A stretch of 64,000 nucleotides of DNA from Cristatella mucedo (GCA_009760855.2 WPIO01000140.1:556001-620000), one strand, 5' to 3'; positions 55,001 through 62,692 are shown, counted from the stretch's first letter. The notes: generated by a model from the sequence alone, not told the origin. A program made the numbers and translations.

Positions 55001-55989
55001 TGTCACACGATGGCAGTAACTTGGCTAGCGCTATCTGAAACTATCTCGGCTATCTGAGTGGGCCACACGGCCAAAGCAACGCGTGCGATGAATCGCTCTT
55101 CCTATGGTCAGCTGCTTTGACCGCACGGACCACGATAGATGTTTACGGTCAACACGGCCACTGTGTGTCTCTGGCTACCACGAAGGGCAAGTTGCATAGC
55201 CTCTCATGTTACGTAAAATTACCTTACGAGAATAACTCGAGCTGTCAAGCGAGTATGAATCTGCAGTTGGAGGAAATTCCACGACCACTACTTTAACATA
55301 GACCACTAAATAAATAGTATTTATACACAAATTACAAATTGAGTGGCTAAGACCAGCGCTTGGAATCTTGAATTTACTAAAGCTATTTATTCGCATTGAT
55401 CGTAGCATCTGCTGCTTTACTAGAACGCCGAGCAGCAGCAGCATGAAGGAATGGCGACATTTGTGCGCCGCAGCTGCGACTGCTCAACGTAATCAACCCT
55501 GTCAGCAGCAGAAGCATGCGGCAAAAATTTCTCCTCATTCACGCTGATTTGCATTAAGTTGAATAATAAGCTAGACTGAACGATCTTAAAATATTCTCCA
55601 GTTGTATCTTAGCACAGCAGTAAGGTTGTCCCGTACCGCGAACCAGCTGCGGCAGCGGCGACGCGCGGTCGGAGGGCGCAAACACAAGCGCTCACCGTAC
55701 ACAGGGGGGGCCATAATTCTGCAGCTGCTACTTTTCATCTTGGATGATACCAGTTTTTTTTAATACTCTAGTCCTTACCCTTGTAACCAACGACGTCTAC
55801 GTAAAAACCTCGTCTGGCAAACGACAGCGTGTGATATTGCATCCTCGGGCTCCGTCCTATGTCCCCGATTACGACAACCGTTATGTGCCGAGATCCAGAT
55901 TCGGCCACATTTTTTAGAACTCCCCATAGCGTAAAAGCTAAGGCGACTGTTAACAGCAGCAAACAGAGAAACGCCAACTCGGCGAGCAT
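26114..55989 (-). CDS. ALG1: ALG1, chitobiosyldiphosphodolichol beta-mannosyltransferase (complete)
   Basis: The enzyme transfers the first mannose from GDP-Man to GlcNAc2-PP-dolichol on the cytosolic face of the ER (EC 2.4.1.142, family GT33). Eleven exons, - strand order: 55989-55779, 54567-54487, 54176-54070, 53905-53757, 50818-50729, 45888-45775, 43094-42940, 37984-37811, 34045-33931, 29715-29640, 26248-26114. All introns are GT-AG with consistent phases; total 1407 nt, 468 aa plus stop, against about 460 in animals. Landmarks: N-terminal membrane anchor (residues about 5-25), '[12 protein letters not shown]' (42-53), 'DWHNYGY' (158-164), '[12 protein letters not shown]', 'TGKGPL' (322-327), '[16 protein letters not shown]' (372-387). 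No break was seen. Introns hold LINEs in both orientations, a Tc1 element and SINEs. The gene is convergent with the myosin. Confidence 0.97.
26820..27548 (+). mobile_element. LINE family B, 3' region
   Basis: A + strand copy with '[20 protein letters not shown]'-type codons after the reverse transcriptase (frame 26836-27084, then broken), then the B 3' block ending in an ATT-rich tail near 27548. Confidence 0.8.
28255..29165 (-). mobile_element. LINE family B, reverse transcriptase C-terminal part to 3' region
   Basis: The - strand encodes the end of the reverse transcriptase (28860-29096, '[14 protein letters not shown]', a YVDD catalytic box) and the downstream '[16 protein letters not shown]' block (28347-28604). 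Broken by stops and by a 77-base tandem duplication. Confidence 0.85.
28634..28787. repeat. 77-bp exact tandem duplication inside the LINE
   Basis: 28634-28710 and 28711-28787 are identical by eye ('CCCGAACTTTAGCAATGTTA' start). The identity indicates a recent event in an otherwise old LINE copy. Confidence 0.95.
29640..29715 (-). CDS. ALG1: ALG1 exon 10
   Basis: Phase 2 in after GTTTGCAG, phase 0 out before GTACAG. '[17 protein letters not shown]' is the ALG1 'HELV...NGL-F' segment. Confidence 0.96.
29716..31185. other. gene-free stretch (ALG1 intron), no recognised feature
   Basis: Unique-looking sequence with C-rich tracts near 29940-30060. I see no exon, clear repeat or RNA gene. Confidence 0.4.
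31190..31680 (-). mobile_element. LINE family A, 3' fragment
   Basis: The - strand frames at 31244-31504 and 31365-31559 decode the same C-terminus as the 60360 copy (a '[10 protein letters not shown]' motif), with frameshifts, and the 3' block toward 31190. Confidence 0.7.
31795..32290 (-). mobile_element. degenerate LINE, reverse transcriptase region
   Basis: 'TTAGTTTTATCATCGTTTAG' and the bases after it parallel 28917-28980, the 'NDDKT' region of the other copies on the - strand. Highly decayed. Confidence 0.45.
32645..33436 (+). mobile_element. LINE family B, well preserved 3' part
   Basis: One frame of 242 codons (32707-33435) covers the region after the reverse transcriptase, including '[20 protein letters not shown]', and reads into the 3' end. 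The element ends in an ATT repeat. It is the best reference for family B in this window. Confidence 0.88.
33660..33740. repeat. (TG)n microsatellite
   Basis: About 45 bases of uninterrupted TG, with degenerate TG-rich sequence before it. Confidence 0.95.
33931..34045 (-). CDS. ALG1: ALG1 exon 9 (C-terminal nucleotide-sugar site)
   Basis: Phase 1 in after ATGCTTTAG, phase 2 out before GTACGT. '[18 protein letters not shown]' and '[16 protein letters not shown]' are nearly invariant in ALG1 and belong to the GDP-mannose binding half of the GT-B fold. Confidence 0.98.
34085..34575 (-). mobile_element. LINE family B, 3' part
   Basis: The - strand frame 34136-34567 is very close to the C-terminal half of the 32707-33435 frame. 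An ATT/AAT tail lies at 34088-34108. Confidence 0.88.
35290..35829 (-). CDS. 179-codon open frame inside an ALG1 intron, unidentified
   Basis: It starts with an ATG in a fair context (G at -3, G at +4) and is Ser/Cys-rich with no recognised domain. It is intronless and lies between ALG1 exons 8 and 9 on the same strand. Frames this long are expected about once by chance in a window of this size, so it may not be a gene. Confidence 0.25.
   Translation of the reverse strand: MASTASSSLPLKRMAEDYRDNVSTAISLFYCGAGAYSSSSCLWDIGDSCMGLAYGKLTRVNARKARGVRLRLGGGDRGATGVRQLVCECCGMLSGICLVLAPKASSFLIECSGSEVTEKSLRRQHHLVKCTQDKDVDDGQDELESMLLMKPAQLPYAATDGVRCRCDLSLAFGDWLMAF
36180..37255 (+). mobile_element. LINE (B-like), region before and at the start of reverse transcriptase
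   Basis: Frames at 36253-36579 and 36979-37284 match the CR1/L2-type stretch between endonuclease and reverse transcriptase ('[12 protein letters not shown]') and the start of the latter ('[20 protein letters not shown]'). It stops abruptly at about 37255. Confidence 0.8.
37811..37984 (-). CDS. ALG1: ALG1 exon 8
   Basis: Phase 1 to 1 (acceptor CCATGCAG, donor GTAGGT). '[18 protein letters not shown]' and '[16 protein letters not shown]' are hallmark ALG1 sequences. Confidence 0.98.
38526..38672 (+). mobile_element. tRNA-derived SINE, second good copy
   Basis: 'TGGCACACTAGGTAAGGC' A-box and 'GGGTTCGATTACT' B-box, then the 'CACTGCAAGCGGTGGTGACA' body and an A/T-rich end. Same family as 12750. 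Confidence 0.75.
38673..40000. other. ALG1 intron, no gene seen
   Basis: It contains an AT-rich patch (39360-39400) and a short doubled 'CTTCTTTCGACATCATTTTG' unit at 39411-39462. A SINE/LINE tail fragment is at 39313-39365. Nothing coding was supported. Confidence 0.4.
40000..40285 (+). mobile_element. LINE family B, 3' fragment
   Basis: 'AAGCTAAAAATGCACCTGTT', 'GCATTTGCTGGGTCCTTGTG' and the 'AAGTACCTAGTAAGAGATTT' end with an ATT repeat. Confidence 0.65.
40470..40512. repeat. (CA)n microsatellite
   Basis: About 30 bases of pure CA followed by degenerate CA-rich sequence. Confidence 0.9.
42540..42635 (+). mobile_element. LINE family B, 3' tail fragment
   Basis: 'CACATGCAAAGCACCTAGAT' and 'CAGATTTAGCTCTCTAAGGA' with a short ATT tail. 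Confidence 0.5.
42940..43094 (-). CDS. ALG1: ALG1 exon 7
   Basis: Phase 2 in after CTCTGCAG, phase 1 out before GTGAGG. '[20 protein letters not shown]' matches the ALG1 core almost residue for residue. The variable linker ahead of it is Ala/Thr-rich. Confidence 0.98.
43325..43460 (-). mobile_element. tRNA-derived SINE with LINE-like tail (copy 3)
   Basis: - strand 'GTCGTGGGCTTGAGCCCCGT' B-box region, 'GGCATATGTGAAGCGCCTGA' and the 'AGAGATTACGTTCTCTTTGG' end, best of the three copies (others at 7640 and 11524). Confidence 0.65.
44517..45125 (-). mobile_element. LINE family A, 3' part
   Basis: - strand frames 44577-44855 and 44884-45120 match the C-terminus of the 60360 copy, separated by a G-run indel at about 44909. 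The 3' end lies at 44517 ('GTATCTCCATCTGTAACTCC'). Confidence 0.82.
45775..45888 (-). CDS. ALG1: ALG1 exon 6
   Basis: Phase 2 to 2 (acceptor CATTTTCAG, donor GTAATG). '[20 protein letters not shown]' is the ALG1 'V-YDKP--FF--T-L--QHRLF' segment. Confidence 0.96.
46140..46262 (+). mobile_element. LINE family B, 3' tail fragment
   Basis: 'ACCACTAACCATTCGACCAT', 'AGCGTATGCATATTGCCCAG' and an ATT-rich end. Confidence 0.5.
46439..48651 (-). mobile_element. Tc1/mariner-type DNA transposon with a LINE nested inside
   Basis: Terminal inverted repeats 'GTGCCGGCCCAAAAAAT' at the left end (46441) and its complement at the right end, each next to a TA dinucleotide (46437-46438, 48652-48653), the Tc1 target site. 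The - strand encodes transposase pieces (47187-47404, and 46708-47118 with '[13 protein letters not shown]' and '[15 protein letters not shown]', the second Asp and third acidic catalytic regions). Frames are broken, so the element is inactive. A family B LINE (47855-48560) sits between transposase and right end. Confidence 0.88.
47855..48560 (-). mobile_element. LINE family B inserted in the Tc1 element
   Basis: - strand frames 48126-48362 and 48164-48589 match the family B C-terminus. An AAT repeat (47860-47880) marks its 3' end. The Tc1 sequence resumes near 48565. Confidence 0.85.
49330..50220 (+). mobile_element. LINE family B, internally deleted copy
   Basis: Frame 49352-49633 begins with '[16 protein letters not shown]', a mutated 'GVPQGSVLGPLLF-YT' reverse transcriptase motif, and then jumps to the '[12 protein letters not shown]' region, so the catalytic YADD part is deleted. 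The B 3' end and ATT tail are at 50150-50220. Confidence 0.75.
50729..50818 (-). CDS. ALG1: ALG1 exon 5
   Basis: Phase 2 to 2 (acceptor TGTCTGTAG, donor GTAGGT). '[20 protein letters not shown]' corresponds to the ALG1 'WYE--FG----LNLCVTNAM' motif. Confidence 0.97.
51985..52072. repeat. (TG)n microsatellite
   Basis: About 70 bases of TG in an ALG1 intron. Confidence 0.97.
52098..52281 (+). CDS. coding-like + strand segment in an ALG1 intron, unidentified
   Basis: After ATGCGCAG the frame reads '[19 protein letters not shown]' and '[20 protein letters not shown]', amphipathic and well composed like a helical (BAR- or spectrin-type) protein. No family is recognised and no partner exon was found; a gene fragment or chance are both possible. 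Confidence 0.25.
52895..52995 (-). mobile_element. LINE family B, 3' tail fragment
   Basis: AAT/TAAT repeat, then '- strand AGTTCTCTTAGAGTGCAATA' style end and 'CAGCATATGCTAAGTTGCTA'. Confidence 0.5.
53075..53172. repeat. short TGATCA-containing minisatellite, 21-bp unit
   Basis: 'CTCTGATCACCGATCACACAC' is repeated twice exactly, with partial units on both sides. Each unit has two ATCA cores. Confidence 0.9.
53757..53905 (-). CDS. ALG1: ALG1 exon 4
   Basis: Phase 0 in after TATTTTTAG, phase 2 out before GTAATG. '[14 protein letters not shown]', '[15 protein letters not shown]' and 'HPLVRLAKW' give the ALG1 N-P-P-G-like loop, the invariant DWHNYGY and the following helix. An inner AG at 53853 was rejected because the frame upstream of it is clearly ALG1. 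Confidence 0.98.
54070..54176 (-). CDS. ALG1: ALG1 exon 3
   Basis: Phase 1 in after TTTTTTAG, phase 0 out before GTTTGT (weak donor). '[20 protein letters not shown]' and 'SHLFIQ' match the ALG1 amphipathic helix region before the NPPG loop. Confidence 0.93.
54487..54567 (-). CDS. ALG1: ALG1 exon 2
   Basis: Phase 1 to 1 (acceptor CCTTGCAG, donor GTGAGT). '[20 protein letters not shown]' matches 'S-PH--L--N--I-I--L-E' of ALG1. Confidence 0.9.
55779..55989 (-). CDS. ALG1: ALG1 exon 1 (start codon and ER anchor)
   Basis: ATG at 55989, phase 1 out before GTAAGG. A Leu-rich membrane anchor (residues about 5-25) is followed by '[19 protein letters not shown]' and 'VDVVGYK', the invariant ALG1 N-terminus. 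The start was chosen because it gives a short cytosolic-facing anchor as in other ALG1 proteins. Confidence 0.97.
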
Positions 55990-56558
55990 AGCTCAACCGG
56001 CTCGGCGAGATGCGCGCCTTCGAATAATACTGGATTCGCTATGTGCTTCCTGCATTTTTTTATCCGCTCTCGAGGCAGCTGCACTCCGCTGAAGCTATTA
56101 GACCTGCGATCGCTATCCGCGGTCGCCGACGTCTGGCGTCCAGCACCAACCCTCATGCTACGTGTGCTCACTGACTATCACTTGCGCTCTATCGAGCGCT
56201 GCTCGCGTTGTACGACAGTTGCAAAATTTAGCAATATTCAAAGCTCACGCGAGCTTCGAATAAGGAGACTTGGGATACACATAAGATCTATTTTCAGCAT
56301 GTCAGCTAATTTTTCGCTATTGCCAGTAAGAAGATGTGTGCAAAAGGACATATAAAAGCTCGTCTTTTTGCGGCCACCGCCCAGTCGGCAGGCGCTCCCA
56401 CGCCGGTCTGCATTCCTGTCTGCATGAGCTGCCGAGCTCGCTCTGGCCAGCTTCTACTAAGGCTTGGACAACTCCTAGGGACCATACTATTCGGTAAGAT
56501 CGCGTGCATGCCCATTATATTTTTGCTATTTTCTGTCAAATTTCCGCGAGCCGTTCAG

Positions 56559-56559
<1 letters not shown>

Positions 56560-56612
<53 letters not shown>
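56560..56612. repeat. (CT)n microsatellite
   Basis: About 50 bases of CT, just upstream (on the + strand) of a LINE endonuclease fragment. Confidence 0.95.
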
Positions 56613-56616
<4 letters not shown>

Positions 56617-56639
56617 CGCATGCAGTGAATCCCTCGTTG

Positions 56640-57010
56640 AGTGGCCATCAGGCCGAGTATAGCTCCGCTGGCCATGCTGGCGGTGTGCCTGTGGAATTCG
56701 CGCTCAATAAACACCCCAGTGAAACGTGGTGTGACTCTTGACGCTTCCCTTGAACTATTTGCTGCAACTGAGACCTACGTGAAATTGACGAACTTCCGGA
56801 CCATAACCGATGCTACCTCCGCAGACTTCCCTTTCTTCCATACCCAAGTCAATAAAAACTGATGCTAAAGTAGCCAGTCTCGTTCGTTCCTCAAATTCCA
56901 ATTCGTCAGTAATTCTCTTGAAGAAGTCTTTTGAATCTCTTCTACTGAGTGCCTCGGACAGCAAGCTGCCAACTGTGGGGCTAATTTATCAACTCACTGG
57001 CGGAGCCAGG
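56640..57010 (+). mobile_element. LINE endonuclease fragment
   Basis: Frame 56641-56862 reads 'LWNSRSIN' to 'LELFAATETYV', the start of an APE-type endonuclease (the conserved N and E). After a frameshift, 56855-57000 continues with 'AKVASLVRSSNS'. Truncated after about 57010. Confidence 0.7.
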
Positions 57011-57078
57011 ATTTTCATCTAGAAAAATCTAGAACAACATCTAGGTCATCTCACTGGCGGAGCCAGGATTTTTATCTA
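56993..57078. repeat. direct duplication of a ~29-base block
   Basis: 'CTCACTGGCGGAGCCAGGAT' plus the following 'TTTCATCTAG' appears at 56994-57023 and again at 57049-57078 with one change. It may be a target-site type duplication at the LINE break. Confidence 0.85.
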
Positions 57079-57399
57079 GGGGGCAACAGATGTGCAACAT
57101 TCTACGCGTGAGGCAAGACCCGCGAGATTTTCACGTATGCGGGGCTAGACTCGCAATAATGAAACATTATAGTGCAAAATCATCGGGTTTGTTCGACACA
57201 AACTCGGCGGTTGCTCATTGAGTGGAATTTACCTTTCTTTATTTTATTGCTTTTTTTTATTTTAGATTTACCAGAAATCGTTTCAAACCAGTGTTTCGAA
57301 AATTATCCCTTAATTGTAAAGGGCAATTTTGGAATTAATTTTGTGACCCACTGATCCCATATGTGCCGAATTCCGTGCATTAAATAGTTTATTTTCAGT

Positions 57400-59600
57400 G
57401 TGAGAGGGCATGGCCCCACAAAGGTCGAACTTTGGAACAAATGTACTCTCATGATTGGTTTCTGTCAGTGCCAGTATTACCAAAGTTTGTACATCCGACT
57501 ACAGGACCTCATTCAGTCTACAATTGTGTCTCCATTTTGGTATCAACAGTCATCTGTTAATTGCAAAACCTTAAAAGACATCTGACATCGATATTGTCCG
57601 AACAAAACTTCCGTCCTCAACCCTTCTGTTCAATCCTGTGTCCGTCCAGCCGTTACCGGCGAAATTCTACAACACAACACTAGCCGATGTTCTGTATAAG
57701 CTTGCTCCTCTGACTATTTTCGCGAAGTCAACCAGATAGCCTGTGGTTCACAGCAGATTTTAAACTAGCTAGGACAAGCTTGAGAAAGTTACAAATGATC
57801 AGGACTGACTGCCCAGTACTACTGAAGGTTGTACCAGTCCATCCAAACCTAGGCCAAGCCAAGGATAAGAAAATACTGGAATCAAAGACGTACAATCCAA
57901 AATACTGATATCAGCCATCTCCTTAATTTAAAGCTCCCCGATGAGCACCTTACCTAGCGATCCTTGTGACGATCTAGCAGATGGCTTTACAAGCTCCTTT
58001 GTCAGCAAAAGTAAAACAATACAATCTATTTCCAAGGCAGCGTATCCTCCGGGCTCTCTACCATCCGTTCCTTGCATGACCTATACTTTTATGTCCATGT
58101 TCAAGTCTACCGCTAGTGACCTCATCTTTAAGTGCATCACCCAGTCCATGAAGACTAGCAGCATTCTAGTCTCTCTTCTAGTTCCCCTGAATCTCTCAGG
58201 AGCGTTAGATACCATGGGTCACCGAGTTCTTCTTGAGCGCTGTTGTGTGCGCCTGTTGCTTCTCGGACGGGCCGCTGATGTATGCCCCGCCTTCGGCGGG
58301 TGGTTGAGCCTTTGACGTAAGCATGTGACCCACCAGAGCGGCACTCCATTATCTGTGGTGTGTCAGTCAGCCCCCAGCTCGTATGTGTACCCGCTAGCGA
58401 ATAAAGAAGAGAGTCTCGTTCACCGCTCACGTTCGCCCGCTCGTTTCTTCGTGTCTCCGTGAGACTCCATTAGAACAGCCGCCGCCGGAGACACTGTCAC
58501 ATAACAGCGCTTTACCTGGACATCACTGGCACTGCTTTGCTACGGTTGAGGTCTTATCTCAGTGGTATATTTCAGAGCCTTTATCGGCGGCCAGAGGTCA
58601 TTTGGGGAGTCTGTAAAATATAGGATACCTCCAGAGATCAGTGCTTGATCCACTTCCTTTCACAATCTATACTCTGACTCTCTTCGATGTCAATGCTTTC
58701 ATTTTGTGCAGATTAGAAAGCTGGTCCTATGCTTTGATTCCTCCCAGCCTTCCAGAATGTCGAACTCTCTCAACTCACATACACTATGTAGTCCTGGCAC
58801 TCGCTCTTAGATGGGAGCAAACTTTGGCATATATAATGACAAAACCGTTTTATCAATTATAAGCAAACAAAGAGTTACTCAGAAATTGCAAAGCATAGCT
58901 CTCAAAAATTAATTTCCCCGGCAATCGCCTGCAGCGATGGCATTCAATCTTAGTGTCATTTTCCAAAAAAAAACTTTCACTAAAGGATTACCTCATCTCC
59001 ACAATCAAATCTGCCTACTCTCAGCTGCACACTATTGCAAATGTTCGGGCCTGCTTAGAATAGTACAGCCAAGAGTTCGTCCATGCACTGGTGACATCCC
59101 GTCTAGACTTTCCTAACTCGTTACCCGCTACTCTGCCGGTGTCGTAAGACGTTTATAGTACGCGCAAAACTCTTCAGATAGGCTTGTCTGGACATCGCAA
59201 CTGACACATTTCACCTCTTCTCACCTACCTGAATTGGCTTCCCATCAGGTAGTGGGTAGACCTCCAGAATCTTTCACTGACTCTTAGGTGAGTGAAAGAT
59301 CATTCATCCCCAACTCTTACCCACCCCATCCGTCACCTTTCATTCTTTTGGCCCACAATAACTATTCAAAATCCTTCCTAATTAGGCTTTCCATTGTACT
59401 GCTAGTTATTTTGACTCGAGTCATCCAGCTGCATCACTGACGAAGCTCAAATCCTTCGGAGATCAAGATTTCAGTTCGTTTGCTCCCAAAGCCCAAAACT
59501 CATTCCCGACTGACTGCATTACATTCCATGACCTGATGACGTTTAAAAATAAGCTAAAACCCTCCTGTTTCTTAAAGCATTTTTTGGTTGCAAGTGCATT
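57400..59600 (+). mobile_element. LINE B-like copy, interrupted by a solo LTR
   Basis: Matches the 36180 copy at its start, then carries 'LSGALDTMGHRVLLERC' (57941-58233, a decayed reverse transcriptase A-motif), is interrupted at 58241-58506, and resumes with 'LRLRSYLSG' and later C-terminal pieces to about 59600. Many frameshifts. Confidence 0.75.
58241..58506. mobile_element. solo LTR, 266 bp
   Basis: It begins TGTTGTGTG and ends CACATAACA, a short imperfect inverted repeat of the TG...CA type, and is flanked by GCGC on both sides (58237-58240, 58507-58510) as target duplication. An AATAAA lies at 58400-58405, as expected of an LTR. The interrupted LINE reading resumes directly after it. 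No internal retrotransposon sequence is present. Confidence 0.82.
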
Positions 59601-59603
59601 CGT

Positions 59604-60050
59604 TGGCGTGGCCACGCCCACAATGCTGTTCCGCCCCAGCTGGACTCACACCACTCCGCCCGGCCAACGGGCGCGCCGAGTACCGCCTATTAGGCGCTGC
59701 AGTTTGACAGTATCGGCTAACTAGGCTGTATTTAATTGGAACGGGTCAGCTGCGGTCGCGTCACCCGCTAGTCCTTCAGCAAGAAACTTTCTGCCTTACG
59801 TCGGCCTGTACGCACGCCATCCACTCACTCTCCCTTCTTCTCACTCACTTTCTCTTCTCGTCTCTACTGGCGCGCTCCGTGGCTGCTTCCAGGACGACGG
59901 CTTCTTCATCCGTACATACATACGCTCGCTCTCCCGAGTTTGCCTGCGTATGATACAATACCGCCGTCGTCAGTACAGCAGCTCACTTGTGGGGGCAACG
60001 TTCATCTTCGTCGCGCCTCTATCGTTCGCACGAGCCCCTACACATTGTCC
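59604..60050. other. insert of unknown type within LINE 3' sequence
   Basis: LINE B sequence stops near 59600 and its 3' block resumes near 60055 ('GGCGTGCTGACAGTATGCGT'). The GC-rich insert between has no recognised ends or coding content. Confidence 0.4.
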
Positions 60051-60054
60051 TCTA

Positions 60055-60185
60055 TGCACTTGGGCGTGCTGACAGTATGCGTGCCATCACACGCGCCAAT
60101 TTATACGCCTCCTTGCGAGCATATCTAAAATTCCTAGAAAGAAATTTATGTCTCCAAGGGCTCAATCAAAATTTCTTATTTTTAG
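60055..60185 (+). mobile_element. LINE family B, 3' tail
   Basis: Continuation of the copy that ends at about 59600: 'GGCGTGCTGACAGTATGCGT' then 'AAAATTCCTAGAAAGAAATT'. Confidence 0.55.
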
Positions 60186-60359
60186 CATGATTGCCATAAG
60201 TACAAGCAAAATGCGAGCATTGCACTTTTTATTTTCTGAGATGACGCGATGACTTACAGTATTCGCAGCCGATTTCAGTGCATTTCCTGAGAACGTGCGT
60301 AGGCAATGGGGCGAAATTTGATGGGTGCACTTTAAATCTTGAATTAGTACGGAGAAGCT

Positions 60360-61928
60360 AACACAGTCTGTCGATAAGCAGACTGCAGATACCTTTAAAG
60401 GTTTCCCAGGTCAATCTTCACATGTTGAGCTAGATTCTTGAAAAAATTGTTGCTAAGCAGCTAGTTGAACATATTGAAAATAATGGAATGTCAGAAACAT
60501 TTCAATCAGGTTTCAAGAGGCAGCACTCTACTGAAACTGCTCTCCTCCGTGTTAACAATGACATTCTACGTGGCAACGACGACGGGAATGTCACTGCCCT
60601 AGCTCTGCTAGATCTGTCTGCTGCCTTCGACACCATTGATCACGAAGTTCTGCTTGAACGATTGAGAACAACGATCGGTCTGGCAGACGAAGCACTGGCG
60701 TGGTTTAGATCATACTTGTCTGATCGTGTTCAATCCATTTCGTGTGGGGGTCAGGTCTCAGACATGAGAAGGGTCCCCTGTGGAGCCCCTCAAGGGTCTG
60801 TACTCGGTCCCTTGCTGTTCTCCATTTATACGCAACCTCTGGGAAAAGTGATTAAGGCCCATGGAATAGGATATCACTTCTATGCTGACGATGCTCAGTT
60901 GTATTTGTCATTCAAACCGTCGGAATCTGCTGCAGCAACTGAGAAACTGAATGCTTGCCTTGCCGATATTCGATCCTGGATGTCGGAAAACTTCCTGAAA
61001 TTAAATGACGATAAAACCGAACTGCTTCTCATAGGACACCCTAAGCGTGTAGCTGGATTAAAAGGCTTTGCTGTTCTAATAGGTGATGCTATTGTGAGAC
61101 CTTCACCACGTGCTCGTAATCTAGGTGTCGTGTTCGACAGCTGCCTCAATTTCAAAAGCTTCATTCAGAAGACTGCCTCTACAGCTAGCCATCACGTCCG
61201 ATCGCTATCCAAGATTAGAAGCTGTCTCCCACAGTGGCTTGTAAAAAAATTTAACTAGCTCTTTAGTTCTGTCTCGGCTTGATTATTGTAATTCCCTTTT
61301 GGCTGGGCTACCAAAGAAAGCTATTATGCCACTACAGCGGACTATGAATATGGCTGCAAGGCTGGTCTTCAAGTCCCAGCGGTTTGAGCACGTGTCACCT
61401 CTGCTGAAAGAGCTAGGATGGTTGCCGGTTGAGCAAAGGATACAGAGCAAAGCTCTTATGCTGACCCACAAGGCCCGCCACGGCTTAGCTCCTTCATACC
61501 TAGCTGAACTGCTGCATCAGTTTCAGCCTGTTCGCGCCCTCAGGTCCTGTGTGGACAATAAATTAGCTGTCCCATTCCTCCGCTTAAAGACAGTTGGCGA
61601 CAGAAACTTTAGCTCTGCAGGTCCTAGACTGTGGAACTCGCTTCCACAATTCTTACGCAACGACATCTACTCTCCAACTGCCGACTATGGCACATCTTTT
61701 TCAGCGGTCCTGAACTGCTACTTCTATGCTACTCACTACCTCAACTGCTCTCCTAACTCTGCTATGCTTCCCACTTTCTCTTTGTTGCGTGAGACGAAGT
61801 CTGTTGGGTACCGAATGCGTACCGAAAGCCGCTTAGGCTGTGAGTGCGCTATACAAAACTCTCCTGCGTAACACCCACATGGTCTTTATGACTTTGTGGA
61901 GTTACTGACGGAGATACATTACATTTCG
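60360..61928 (+). mobile_element. LINE family A: reverse transcriptase and 3' end, best preserved
   Basis: Frame 60488-61258 carries the reverse transcriptase in good order: 'QSGFKRQHSTETALLRV', 'LLDLSAAFDTIDHEVL' (catalytic Asp), 'PCGAPQGSVLGPLLFSIY' and 'YHFYADDAQLYLSF' (catalytic YADD), 'FLKLNDDKTELL'. A one-base shift in an A-run near 61245 separates it from 61299-61871, which holds the C-terminal region ('LGWLPVEQRI', '[10 protein letters not shown]'). The endonuclease part is missing (5' truncation). The 3' end is 'GAGATACATTACATT'. CR1/L2-like. Confidence 0.92.
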
Positions 61929-62043
61929 GCCTTAAGAATGCTTTGGCAGACTTTTGGAGGATTTGGCGACTTATCTGCTGGCTGCTGGACTGCTAGAGGC
62001 GCTTCCTGCCGAGCCGCATTGACCCGGCCTTGACCTGGAAAGT

Positions 62044-62151
62044 ATGTCGGCCCCTCATCGCGAGGCGGTGCTGAAAGACTATACCTACCTGCGTGCGGCG
62101 GTCGTGGTGGCGTTCGCAAGCCTGGCAGACGAGGAGCAGCTTTGCGTTAGA
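62044..62151 (+). CDS. possible first coding exon of an unidentified + strand gene
   Basis: ATG at 62044 with an in-frame TGA 18 bases upstream opens 36 codons ('YLRAAVVVAFASLADEEQL'), followed by a GTAAGG donor at 62152 in phase 0. GC-rich and coding-like, but no family is recognised and the next exon was not located; the frame also stays open past the donor to 62217. Confidence 0.3.
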
Positions 62152-62644
62152 GTAAGGAAGCCAGGAAGCCAGGTGGCGACGGCAGAGGAACGGCAGCCGA
62201 AGGTCCAGACTGTGTGAAGTGTCGGTGGACTGCGAGGCGACACGTCGACCTCGGTCTGTCCGGAGCCAAGGAAGCGGGCGCTGGCAGTGACGACGAGCGA
62301 GTCGTCCTCGAAGGAGACGCACGAGGCACGAGCGCGTGGGACGCGAGGCGCTTGCGTTAGAGGAGACGCGTGAGAGGCATTCGCCGAGGAGAAGAGGTGC
62401 GATTCGCTCGCTCCCCGTCGATGTATTTGTATTGTCGATGTCGATGTCGATGTATTTTGTACTGTGCATTTTCGTGACTCTGAGTGGCCGCTACATAGCA
62501 ACATGATTTCGAACTTTAGTTGGAATGTAGGTCAGGGTTTCTCAGGGAGATCCTGGGGCTGGTAGGTACGGTCGACAGAAGTTGTAATTGCGAAGCGGAC
62601 GCTTTCATTTCGCTGTGCAGGCTCAGCTTAAGCTTGGTGTTTAT

Positions 62645-62692
62645 AAAGAGAGAGAGAGAGAGAGAAAGGGAGAGAGAGAGAGAGAGAGCGGA
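62645..62692. repeat. (GA)n microsatellite
   Basis: About 48 bases of GA with two interruptions. Confidence 0.95.

Noticed and set aside
56755-56964. - strand frame with protein-like residues ('KDFFKRITDELEFEERT')
   Set aside because: The + strand here decodes a LINE endonuclease, including its continuation after a frameshift, so this is an antisense shadow.
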